The notes beneath the pieces are model-generated. The model ran no database searches. It was not told the DNA's origin and saw only the letters and a list, made by a program, of their open reading frames with translations. 31,082 bases of DNA, taken from assembly GCA_041648735.1 (NCBI GenBank), contig JBAZOO010000039.1, positions 1 to 31,082 of the forward strand, given 5' to 3'. How positions within the stretch are numbered: position 1 is the first letter of the stretch; each line of letters opens with the position of its first letter. Source of the DNA: JBAZOO01 sp041648735. Its GTDB lineage: Bacteria > Verrucomicrobiota > Lentisphaeria > Oligosphaerales > CAITYL01. Shown here in pieces: positions 24,209-31,082 of this stretch. Made by a program: the position numbers and the translations under genes.

Positions 24209-24843
24209 TTCGGGCCGGGCGGATTGGGGTCGAGGACCTCCACCGTGCCGGTCGCCGGCTTGAGGGGCGGCAAGGGGGGCAGCGCCGGGGCGGCGCCGGC
24301 GCCGGCGGCCGGCGGCGGCGGTTCGGGCAACGCCAGCTTGGCCTCCAGCTCGGCGAAGGGGCCGTTGAAGCGGGCCGGCAGCTTGGGCCGGGCCAGCCCC
24401 TGGGCCAGGGCCTCGGCGTTCTGGCGCCAGTCGTCGCCGCGGATCACCAGGGTCGGATACTGGTTCGCCAGCGCCGTGGCGGCGGCTTCCGGGAAATAAT
24501 AGGAGTCGCCCATCAGGATGACCCGCCGCGGGGCGATCACCTGCACCAATTCGGCGATCTGCGCATCGGTCGCCTGGAAGGCGCTGAAGTCGGGCAGCAT
24601 CACGTAGGCCTCCTCGCCGCCGCCGGGGGCAGGGGAAAGCATGAGGAAGGACTGCTTCGTCTCGCGCTGGGCCATTTCCGCGAGCAGCCGGGGCTGGGCG
24701 AGATTGCCGCAGACCACCAAGGTCTCGACGCGCCGGGGCGCAAACCAGTCGAGCGGATTCCAGCTCGCGGCCGCCGCCGGCCAGCCGGCCAGCGCCACCA
24801 GCGCCACCATTGCCATCGGCATCCAGCGTTTCGCCTGCTTCAT
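24205..24843 (-). CDS. Exported protein of unknown function
   Basis: The 212 residues start with a signal peptide (MKQAKRWMPMAMVALVALAG then PAAAAS). The mature part has an alternating alpha/beta look: VETLVVCGNLAQPRLLAEMA, VILMGDSYYFPEA and TLVIRGDDWRQNAEALAQGL. The tail is Pro/Ala-rich and probably disordered. ATG 24843 is chosen for GAGGAG eight bases upstream and because the signal peptide then begins correctly. It overlaps the permease start (GTGA), so the two products may act together, perhaps as a periplasmic partner of the permease. I could not assign a family. Confidence 0.72.
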   Translation of the reverse strand: MKQAKRWMPMAMVALVALAGWPAAAASWNPLDWFAPRRVETLVVCGNLAQPRLLAEMAQRETKQSFLMLSPAPGGGEEAYVMLPDFSAFQATDAQIAELVQVIAPRRVILMGDSYYFPEAAATALANQYPTLVIRGDDWRQNAEALAQGLARPKLPARFNGPFAELEAKLALPEPPPPAAGAGAAPALPPLPPLKPATGTVEVLDPNPPGPK

Positions 24844-24932
24844 GGGAAAGTCTCCTCGGCGCCCCGGCGGCGCGCGCATGGGGGATTGGGGGGAAGTCGC
24901 CGCAACCATCGCGGACGCGATCCAAAGCTGGT

Positions 24933-24961
24933 ACTATACCCGTTCCCGCCCCGCTTTGCAC
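24933..24961 (-). promoter_or_regulatory. Candidate promoter of the exported protein-permease-metG group
   Basis: On the minus strand GTGCAA (24961-24956), a 17-base spacer and TATAGT (24938-24933). The start site would be near 24926, giving an 83-base leader before ATG 24843. It sits just after the stop of the flavoprotein gene. Confidence 0.5.
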
Positions 24962-24978
24962 CAGCCGCCTACGGGTCC

Positions 24979-26307
24979 CTACGGGTTGCGGATGTCACCC
25001 GCGCCGACAATGCCGCCCTGGGCCCGCAACGCCGCCTGCAACTGGGCAACTTCCAGCCGCCGCGGCGCCACCCCCGCCTGGAGCGACAGTGCCGCCGCCG
25101 TGCCCGCCGCCTCGCCTTGGGCCAGGCATTGCACCATCACCCGCAACGACCCCAGAGCCAGGTGCGTGCAGCTCGCGCAGCGCCCCGCCACCAGCAGGTT
25201 CTCCACTCCCCGCGGCAGCAACATGCGGTAGGGCATCTGGTACTTGAAGCCCCGGGGCGGCCGCCAGACCGTCGGATCCATCCCCGGCCCGTCAATCCGG
25301 TGGATGTCAACGAAGAAGGAGCCGTAGCCAATGCTGTCGGGGAACTCGGCCTGCCCCTTGACATCCTCGGCCGTCATCACGTAGTCGCCCAGGATCCGCC
25401 GGCTCTCGCGGATGCCGATCGTGTTCGGGGTCGAGACCAGGTAGCAGCCCTCCATCCCCGGCACGTACTTGCGGAAGACGGCCACGCTCTCATGGCACTG
25501 CTCGCGCGCCTCCAGCGTCGCCGCGGTCAGCTCCGCCGCCTTCGTGCTGTCCACGTGGATGACATGGGTGAAGTTGACTCCGACCTGGTCGGGGCGCGTC
25601 GGCGTGTGCCAGAACCCCATGATCGTCTTCTGGAAGGGGCGCATGTCACCCTTGGCGATCGCCGCCTCCCAGACCTCCGGCATCGCATAGCTCGTGCGCC
25701 ATTTCTCGACCTTCCCCCATTCGACCCCGCCAATGGTGAACATCAACGTCACCGGCTGGCAACGCCCGTCCGACTCCCGCCCCATCTCCCAGGCACAGCC
25801 GGCATGGTGCGCCACGTCGCCGTCGCCGGTGCAGTCGATCACCCGCTTCGCCCGCACCAGCTCGCGCCCGCTCTTGCTCTGGACCACCGCGCCGGTGACC
25901 ACGCCGTCCTCGACCAGCGTGTCGCTGAAGAAGCTGTGGTAGAGCAGCTTCAGCCCGGCGGCCCGCGCCTGGCGCTCCAGGACCAGCTTCAGCCCCTCGC
26001 ACTCGAACCAGACCCCGTGCGAATTGCGCCAGCCCCAGCCCTCCGCCACCAGCGCGGCGGCGATCTCGTCGGCGATGCCGCCCACGATCTGCCGCCCAGT
26101 CCCCTGCTCGTCATACTTGGAGATATGCCCATGCCCGCCAGCGGTGGCGACGCCGCCCAGGCAGTTGAACTGCTCCACCACCAGCGTCGCCGCCCCGTGC
26201 CGCGCCGCCGCCAGCGCCGCCCCCACCCCCGCCGGCCCGCCGCCGACCACCAGCACATCCACCGTTGCCGCCACCGGCAACCGCCGGGCTTCGTCCTTGG
26301 AAACCAT
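24979..26307 (-). CDS. FAD-dependent oxidoreductase (FAD_oxidored, PF12831-like)
   Basis: The 442-residue flavoprotein has the N-terminal dinucleotide motif VDVLVVGGGPAGVGAALAAARHG, followed by the family block FNCLGGVATAGG, then RAKRVIDCTGDGDVAHHAG and, near the end, ENLLVAGRCASCTHLALGSLRVM. These are typical of flavoproteins common in polysaccharide- and small-molecule-degrading bacteria, whose substrates are mostly unknown. No signal peptide is seen from ATG 26307, which has AGGTGA upstream; the frame extends to 26481 without a better start. It is divergent from a PocR-AraC regulator gene, which probably controls it. CASCTH near the C-terminus could bind a metal or cluster, but this is uncertain. 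Confidence 0.87.
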   Translation of the reverse strand: MVSKDEARRLPVAATVDVLVVGGGPAGVGAALAAARHGAATLVVEQFNCLGGVATAGGHGHISKYDEQGTGRQIVGGIADEIAAALVAEGWGWRNSHGVWFECEGLKLVLERQARAAGLKLLYHSFFSDTLVEDGVVTGAVVQSKSGRELVRAKRVIDCTGDGDVAHHAGCAWEMGRESDGRCQPVTLMFTIGGVEWGKVEKWRTSYAMPEVWEAAIAKGDMRPFQKTIMGFWHTPTRPDQVGVNFTHVIHVDSTKAAELTAATLEAREQCHESVAVFRKYVPGMEGCYLVSTPNTIGIRESRRILGDYVMTAEDVKGQAEFPDSIGYGSFFVDIHRIDGPGMDPTVWRPPRGFKYQMPYRMLLPRGVENLLVAGRCASCTHLALGSLRVMVQCLAQGEAAGTAAALSLQAGVAPRRLEVAQLQAALRAQGGIVGAGDIRNP

Positions 26308-26466
26308 CGCGTCACCTCGCTTGCACCAAACCTTGACCTTGAAACAACCTCCCGCCAACACCCCTGAATCTACCACCGCCGAAACCGCCGCGTTAATCCG
26401 CCCCGGCCCAGTCTTTGGCCTGGAACGGACAACTCCAGCCTTTCCGCACCCCGCCGCGCCACCACG

Positions 26467-26494
26467 TTGCCCGCCGGCCACGGCAGGCTATACT
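26467..26494 (+). promoter_or_regulatory. Promoter of the second PocR-AraC gene, likely leaderless transcript
   Basis: TTGCCC (26467-26472), a 16-base spacer and TATACT (26489-26494). The ATG at 26504 lies only ten bases after the -10, and there is no Shine-Dalgarno, so the mRNA should begin at or a few bases before the start codon. A weak inverted repeat CTGGA-N9-TCCAG at 26420-26438 could be an operator. Confidence 0.55.
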
Positions 26495-26503
26495 TGAAAA
26501 AGC

Positions 26504-27478
26504 ATGCCCCGACGCATCCTCAACGCCCCCCTCTGGCCCACCGACGACCCGGAAACTGGCTCGATCCTGGAACGGCTCCTGCTCCTCCTGGAAGCGGGCG
26601 GCCCCTGGCGGGCCAGCTTCAGCGACCTGGCCGGACTCGGGCTGGAAATGCCCGACCTGGAGGCGCCCTCCCGCCTCCACCTCCACTCCTGCCCCTTCTG
26701 CACGGCGGTCAAGACGGCGGCCGCCGCGGGACTGCGCGCCTGCGCGGCCAACAAGGCGGCGGTGAACTGGCTCGTGCTGCGCCGGCAACGGCCGCTCGCC
26801 GGCCTCTGCGGCGCGGGGCTGACCGAGCTGCTGGAGCCGGTCCGCTGCGAAGGCCGCATCGTCGGCATCCTCTACTATGGCGGCGTGGTCGGGCGCGAGA
26901 CGGAAGCCGCCGCCCGCCGCCGCCTGGAACAGCTCTGCCACCGCCACGGCCTCCCCCTGGAACCGCTGCGCCAACAGTTCCATGCCGTGCCCCGCGTCAG
27001 CGCCGCCGAAATCGAGGCCGCCCGCCGGCGGCTGCGGCTGGCCGCCGAACTGCTCGCCGGCGTCCTTCGCCTCGGCGCGGCCACCCCGCCGGAACGGCTG
27101 CGCGCCGAACTGACCGAGCAGCAGGCCTACCACCGCCGGCAGGCCTCCCCCCTCGTCCGCCAGGCCGCCGCCTGGCTGCAACGCCACTTCCGGGAACCGC
27201 TGGAGCCGCCGCGGCTGGCGCGCGAGCTGGGCTGCAACCCCGACTACCTGCGGAAACTCTTCAAGGCCCAGACCGGCCAGGGGCTCGCCGAGTTCCTCGC
27301 CCGCTGCCGCGTCCGCCGGGCCTGCCGGCTGCTCGCCAGCGGCCGCGTCACCAGTGGCGAGGCCGGGTTCCGGGTCGGCTTCACCAGCCAGTCCCACTTC
27401 ACCCGCGTCTTCAAGGCCCAGACCGGCCTGACCCCGGGGCAGTACCGGCTGGCCCGCCACGCCGCCGCCCGGCCATGA
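26504..27478 (+). CDS. AraC-family transcriptional regulator with PocR-type sensory domain
   Basis: The 324-residue regulator has an N-terminal PocR-like domain: HLHSCPFCTAVKTAAAAGLRACAANKAAVNW with its cysteines, then LAGLCGAGLTELLEPVRCEGRIVGILYYGGVVG. The C-terminal AraC domain spans about 222-317: AAAWLQRHFREPLEPPRLARELGCNPDYLRKLFK for the first helix-turn-helix and SGEAGFRVGFTSQSHFTRVFK for the second, closing with LTPGQYRLAR. It is shorter than the regulator at 12178-13548 and not a close copy. It is divergent from the flavoprotein gene, its likely target, and convergent with the small HTH gene 24 bases away. The ligand is unknown. Confidence 0.9.
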   Translation: MPRRILNAPLWPTDDPETGSILERLLLLLEAGGPWRASFSDLAGLGLEMPDLEAPSRLHLHSCPFCTAVKTAAAAGLRACAANKAAVNWLVLRRQRPLAGLCGAGLTELLEPVRCEGRIVGILYYGGVVGRETEAAARRRLEQLCHRHGLPLEPLRQQFHAVPRVSAAEIEAARRRLRLAAELLAGVLRLGAATPPERLRAELTEQQAYHRRQASPLVRQAAAWLQRHFREPLEPPRLARELGCNPDYLRKLFKAQTGQGLAEFLARCRVRRACRLLASGRVTSGEAGFRVGFTSQSHFTRVFKAQTGLTPGQYRLARHAAARP

Positions 27479-27502
27479 CCCAACCCTGGCGGACGGCTTC
27501 CT

Positions 27503-27964
27503 TCAGCCGCCCAATTCCGGCGGCGGCTGGGGTTCCGCCGGCCCGGCGGCCACCAGCTTCGCCAGCAGCCGGTCCGCCAGCGCCTCCACCGCTTCCGCCA
27601 GCTCCGCCCGCAGCTCCGGCCGGGCCTGGCAGAGGGCATGGACGTTCCCCAGCCGCTCCAGCAGCGCCTGGAAGTCGCCCTTGCCCGCCGGCCACTGCCC
27701 ACCCGCCTCCCCCACCCGGAACGCCGCCGGCAGGGCCGGCAGCCGCGCCGCGAAGATGGCGTCGTACTCCCCGCGCAGGAACGCCTCCAGCCGCGGCCGC
27801 ACCGTGATCGTCGCCCGCTTCACCTTGCCATGCTCCCACTTGAGCACGGTCGAGCTGTCAACCTTCAAAAGGGCGCCCACGTTCTGGCAGGTGACGCCCA
27901 GTTGGACGCGTTTCTCCCGGAGTCGCCGCCGGATTTCCGGAGTCAGTTCACCATCCCACGCCAT
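27503..27964 (-). CDS. Small helix-turn-helix protein (XRE/Cro-like)
   Basis: The 153-residue protein has a Cro/C1-type DNA-binding domain in residues 8-40: LTPEIRRRLREKRVQLGVTCQ, then VGALLKVDSSTVLKWEHGK with the recognition helix at DSSTVLKWEH. An Arg-rich RPRLEAFLRGEY follows. The second half is Ala/Leu/Glu-rich and helical, perhaps for dimerisation. The ribosome site is weak. It is divergent from the SNF2-like gene and might control it, but no partner toxin or antitoxin gene is seen beside it. Confidence 0.75.
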   Translation of the reverse strand: MAWDGELTPEIRRRLREKRVQLGVTCQNVGALLKVDSSTVLKWEHGKVKRATITVRPRLEAFLRGEYDAIFAARLPALPAAFRVGEAGGQWPAGKGDFQALLERLGNVHALCQARPELRAELAEAVEALADRLLAKLVAAGPAEPQPPPELGG

Positions 27965-28091
27965 AGATCACCCATGCCCGGCCGGAAGCGCGCCGCCCCG
28001 GCGTTGGTTTGCCGCCTGGCAATCAATGTACCGGGGCGGGGGCGGGGGCCAGCCAAGATTCAGCCCTTTCCCTTGTTTTCAGTAATTTCAG

Positions 28092-28120
28092 TTGCAATCC
28101 GCTGAATCCGCGGATATGAT
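28092..28120 (+). promoter_or_regulatory. Promoter of the SNF2-like gene
   Basis: TTGCAA (28092-28097), a 17-base spacer and TATGAT (28115-28120). The start site would be near 28127, which favours ATG 28162 over the frame's earlier ATG at 28123. The promoter sits in an AT-richer patch (about 28060-28115) with ATTTCAGTTGCAATCCGC-like words. Confidence 0.55.
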
Positions 28121-28161
28121 GCATGGCCATCCCAGCCACCGCGCCGCCATGGGGGCAAGCC

Positions 28162-30966
28162 ATGTCCACGCCCTACCACGCCAAGTACTTCGCCCACGAC
28201 TTGACCCGGCACGGCGGCCAGGGGCTGGCACCGCTCGCCCGCGCCCTCTTCGACGCCCGCATCGCCCTGCATCCGCACCAAGCCGAGGCCGCCCTCTTCG
28301 CCCTGCGCCCGCCGCGGCGCCAAGGCACGCTCCTGGCCGACGAGGCGGGGCTGGGCAAACACATCGCGGCCGGCCTCATCCTGGCCCAGCGCTGGGCCGA
28401 AGGGCAGCGCCGGCTCCTGGTCATCTGCCCCGCCGCCCAGCGCCGGCAATGGGCATTGGAACTGGCCGCCAAGTTCCACCTCCCCACCACCATCCTCGCC
28501 GACGCCGAGGCCACCACCGGCCGCGCCACCCCCGCCGGAGCGGACGCCGTGGCCATCGCCTCCCTGCACTTCGCCGCGCACCAGGCCGCAACCCTCGCCC
28601 ACATCCCCTGGAACCTGGTGGTCGTCGCCGAAGCCCACAGGCTGCGCAACGCCTACCGCGTCAGCCACCGCCTCGGCCACGCCATCCGCCGCATCCTCGA
28701 AGGCCGCCACCCCCTCCTCCTCACCGCCACCCCCCTCCAAAACTCGCTGCTGGAACTCTACGGCCTCGCCTGGCTCGCCGACCGCCACCTCTTCGCCGAC
28801 TCCGGCAGTTTCCGCGCCCGCTACATGGCCGCCGCCGGCACCAGCGGCGACAACCTCGATGAACTGCGCGACCGCCTCCGCCCCTTCTGCCACCGCACCC
28901 GCCGCCGCGACGTCGCCGGCTACACCCCCAGCACCCAACGCCACCTCATCATCCACCCCTTCACCCCCACCGACCCGGAGCAGCGGCTCCACGAGGCGGC
29001 ATCCGCCTACCTCCAGCGCCCCGGGGCCGGCGCCCTGCCCGCCGGCCAGCGCCACCTCGGCACCATGCTCCTCCACAGGGCCCTCGCCTCCAGCCCCCAG
29101 GCCATCGCCGCCGCCCTGGAACCCCTGCGCGACCGGCTCCGCCACCGGCAAACGCCACCGCCCGAAACCCTCGACCCCGACCTCTTCGCCGCCCTGGCCG
29201 AGGACGCCGCGGACGCCGCCGTCGCCCGCCCATCGGACTGGTCAGACCGGTCAGACCGGTCAGACCGGTCAGACTGGTCGGACTGGTCGGACTTGCCCCC
29301 CGCCGCCCCCGCCACCGAGGCCGCCGAACTCACCCACCTCATCCAGGCCGCCCGCGAAATCGGTGCCGGCGGCGGCAAGCCCCAGGCGCTGCTCGCCGCC
29401 CTCGCGGCCGGCTTCGCGGAAATGCAGCGGCGCGGCGCCCCCCGCCAGGCCGCCGTCTTCACCGAGTCCAGCCACACCCAAGACTTCCTCAAAAGCTTCC
29501 TGGAAGCCAACGGCCACGCCGGCCGCGTACTCGCCGGCACCACCACCGGCAGCCCCGCCGAGTTCAACACTGGCCCCGCCGACATCCTCATCGCCACCGA
29601 CGCCGCCGCCTCAGCACTCGACCTCCAGCCCTGCGCCCTGGCCATCAACTACGACCTGCCCTGGAACCCCCAGCGCCTCGAACGGCGCATCGGCTGCTGC
29701 CACCGCTACGGCCAGCCGCACGACGTGCTCGTCATCAACCTCCTCAACGCCAACGACGAGGCCGGCCAACGCCTCCACGAACTCTACCACAACACCTTCC
29801 GCCTCTTCGAGGGCGCCGCCGGCGACACGGCCGACGCCCTCGCCACCCTCGACGCCACCGCCGATTTCGAACAGCGCATCCGCGAAATCCACCAGCAGTG
29901 CCGCGGCCCGGAGGAAATCCGGGAAGCCTTCGCCCTGCTCCAGGCCGAACTGGAGACCCGCATCCCCCCGCGCCTCGCCGAAACCCGACGCCGGCTCCTG
30001 GAAGACGCCGGCGCCGGCCGCCACCGCCGGCGCCTCCAGCCCGCAGCCATCCACCGGCAGCTCGACCGCACCGCCCACCAGCTCTGGACCATCGCCCACC
30101 TCCTCCTCGCCGGCCGTGCGGAGTTCGCAGCCACCGGCCATAGCTTCGACCTCCACGCGCCCCCAGCCCCGGAAATCCGCCCCGGCCGCTACCACCTGAT
30201 CACCAAGGGACAAGGCGGCACCGCCACCGACCCCGCCATCCCCGCCGAGAACCTCCTCCGCCTCGGCCATCCCCTCGGCGAACACCTCCTCGCCGCCGCC
30301 AAGGCCCTCCCCACCCCCACCGCCAGCCTGGCCTTCGACCTCGCCAGCCATCCCGGCCACGCCACCCCGCAACTCGCGCCCCTCAAGGGCGCCACCGGCT
30401 GGCTCACCCTCCAGCGCCTCCTCAGCCCCGCCGGCGACGCCCCCGAGGAACACCTCATCTTCACCGCCATCACCGACGCTGGCACCTCCATCGGCCAGGA
30501 AAGCTGCGAACAGCTCTTCCTCTGCGCCGCCACCACAACGGAAGGCACCGCCATCACCGCCACCGTCCAGGAACGCCTCGCCACCGCCGCCCACCGCCAC
30601 CTCGCCGCCACCCTCGCCAGAAGCCGCGCCGCCGCCCACCACCACTCCCGCGAAGCCAGCGCCCAGCTCGAAAACTGGGCCGCCGACCAGCTCCGCAGCG
30701 CCCGCCGCGACCTGGAACGCACCCAAGCAACCCTCCACGACCTGGAACGGCAGGCCAGCCAAGCCACCACCACCCAGGAACGGCTCGCGCTCCAGCAGGA
30801 AATCGCCGACCTGGAAAAACTCAAGCACCGCCAGTGCCAGTGCCGCGCCGCCGCCGCGGAGCAGATTACGGCCCGGCGCGACGCCCTCATCGCCGCCCTC
30901 CAGGGCCGCCATCCCCCGCGCCCCACCGTCGAACCGCTCTTCACCATCCGCTGGCAGGCCGGCTGA
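28162..30966 (+). CDS. SNF2-family helicase-like protein with altered ATPase motifs
   Basis: A 934-residue two-domain SNF2/RapA-type protein with a C-terminal coiled coil (about 840-920), resembling SNF2 proteins of DNA-defence islands. Key positions differ from the family: motif I reads DEAGLGKHIAAG (His67 for Thr), motif II VVVAEAH (Ala156 for Asp), motif V IATDAAASALDLQ (ASA for the usual GEG), and motif VI RRIGCCHRYGQ (Cys512 for Arg). In contrast TATPLQN, INYDLPWNPQRLE and the CHRYGQ core are kept. The frame is open throughout, with no frameshift, so the protein is probably made but is unlikely to hydrolyse ATP normally. A 9-base tandem repeat adds (SDW/SDR) units between the two lobes. 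A defence role is only suggested by the family and the nearby cas genes. Confidence 0.87.
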   Translation: MSTPYHAKYFAHDLTRHGGQGLAPLARALFDARIALHPHQAEAALFALRPPRRQGTLLADEAGLGKHIAAGLILAQRWAEGQRRLLVICPAAQRRQWALELAAKFHLPTTILADAEATTGRATPAGADAVAIASLHFAAHQAATLAHIPWNLVVVAEAHRLRNAYRVSHRLGHAIRRILEGRHPLLLTATPLQNSLLELYGLAWLADRHLFADSGSFRARYMAAAGTSGDNLDELRDRLRPFCHRTRRRDVAGYTPSTQRHLIIHPFTPTDPEQRLHEAASAYLQRPGAGALPAGQRHLGTMLLHRALASSPQAIAAALEPLRDRLRHRQTPPPETLDPDLFAALAEDAADAAVARPSDWSDRSDRSDRSDWSDWSDLPPAAPATEAAELTHLIQAAREIGAGGGKPQALLAALAAGFAEMQRRGAPRQAAVFTESSHTQDFLKSFLEANGHAGRVLAGTTTGSPAEFNTGPADILIATDAAASALDLQPCALAINYDLPWNPQRLERRIGCCHRYGQPHDVLVINLLNANDEAGQRLHELYHNTFRLFEGAAGDTADALATLDATADFEQRIREIHQQCRGPEEIREAFALLQAELETRIPPRLAETRRRLLEDAGAGRHRRRLQPAAIHRQLDRTAHQLWTIAHLLLAGRAEFAATGHSFDLHAPPAPEIRPGRYHLITKGQGGTATDPAIPAENLLRLGHPLGEHLLAAAKALPTPTASLAFDLASHPGHATPQLAPLKGATGWLTLQRLLSPAGDAPEEHLIFTAITDAGTSIGQESCEQLFLCAATTTEGTAITATVQERLATAAHRHLAATLARSRAAAHHHSREASAQLENWAADQLRSARRDLERTQATLHDLERQASQATTTQERLALQQEIADLEKLKHRQCQCRAAAAEQITARRDALIAALQGRHPPRPTVEPLFTIRWQAG
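29233..29295 (+). repeat. 9-bp tandem repeat, 7 units, in the SNF2-like gene
   Basis: Units alternate among TCAGACCGG, TCAGACTGG and TCGGACTGG. The 9-base period keeps frame and encodes repeated Ser-Asp-Trp/Arg triplets (about residues 358-378) in the linker between helicase lobes. Slippage could change the copy number without breaking the gene. Confidence 0.95.
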
Positions 30967-31012
30967 GATGACGCCAGGGCCAAGGCGCCCCCCCCACCGC
31001 CGCCCCACCGCC

Positions 31013-31082
31013 GCCCCCCGATGGCCCCCCGATGGCCCCCGATGCCCCCCGATGGCCCCCCGATGCCCCCCGATGGCTCTCG
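31013..31082. repeat. C-rich tandem repeat at the window end
   Basis: CCCCCCGATGG and CCCCCCGATG units of 9-11 bases repeat about seven times to the last base of the window, preceded by CCGCC-rich sequence from the SNF2-like stop. No gene is seen from 30967 onward. Confidence 0.85.

Noticed and set aside
21473..24499. A 1008-codon open frame on the plus strand opposite metG and the permease
   Set aside because: A shadow frame of GC-rich genes; it crosses three real minus-strand genes and has low-complexity content.
27503..27964. The small HTH protein as antitoxin of a toxin-antitoxin pair
   Set aside because: No small toxin-like gene is adjacent on the same strand; its neighbours are a convergent AraC gene and a divergent SNF2-like gene.
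1..31082. tRNA or rRNA genes
   Set aside because: No TTCGAATC-type T-loop with a matching acceptor stem and no rRNA-like conserved block was noticed, though weak RNA genes could be missed by eye.

Overview
The window is very GC-rich (about 70 percent by eye) and densely coded. It has strong Shine-Dalgarno sites, many 4-bp ATGA/GTGA gene overlaps, and a mixed gene set from a Gram-negative bacterium: heptose kinase, periplasmic zinc-binding protein, ETF-linked one-carbon genes and two PocR-AraC regulators. An anaerobic or facultative bacterium, possibly of the PVC group (Lentisphaerota-like), would fit, but the lineage is an inference. I see no rRNA or tRNA gene.

Left part (1-3379, all minus strand): a zinc-type ABC transporter substrate-binding protein, an HldE/RfaE1-type heptose-7-phosphate kinase, and an unknown protein with an FHA-like N-terminus and one membrane segment.

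Centre (3380-12015, minus strand): a type I-G (formerly I-U) CRISPR-Cas locus. From one candidate promoter it reads csb1 (Cas7), csb2 (Cas5/Cas6), an unrecognised HEAT-repeat/zinc-ribbon/PD-(D/E)XK nuclease, cas3, csb3 (Cas8), then a cas4-cas1 gene broken after about 70-78 codons. That break runs directly into a 7-repeat CRISPR array. cas1, cas2 and the leader are missing. The locus looks able to interfere but not to adapt, and the array probably depends on read-through from the cas operon. The nuclease gene shares ATGA with cas3, as cas3 does with csb3. It is the best candidate here for an undescribed component.

One-carbon cluster (12178-18545): a PocR-AraC regulator diverges from an operon encoding a MetF-like reductase, both ETF subunits, a methyl-H4folate methyltransferase and an amidohydrolase. 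This suggests oxidation of methyl groups from a methylated substrate, with electrons passed to ETF. No corrinoid protein or substrate-specific methyltransferase lies in the window.

Housekeeping stretch (18553-24961, minus strand): a nitrilase-family amidase, endonuclease IV, a REP-like hairpin region, a small membrane/TPR-like protein, methionyl-tRNA synthetase, an ABC-2-type permease and an exported protein.

Right end (24979-31082): a flavoprotein oxidoreductase diverges from a second PocR-AraC regulator. A small HTH protein follows, then a large SNF2-family protein whose ATPase motifs I, II, V and VI are all altered while other family motifs are kept. The window ends in a C-rich tandem repeat. 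A short palindrome, GTTGCGGA-S-TCCGCAAC, is scattered through the cas genes and other genes.
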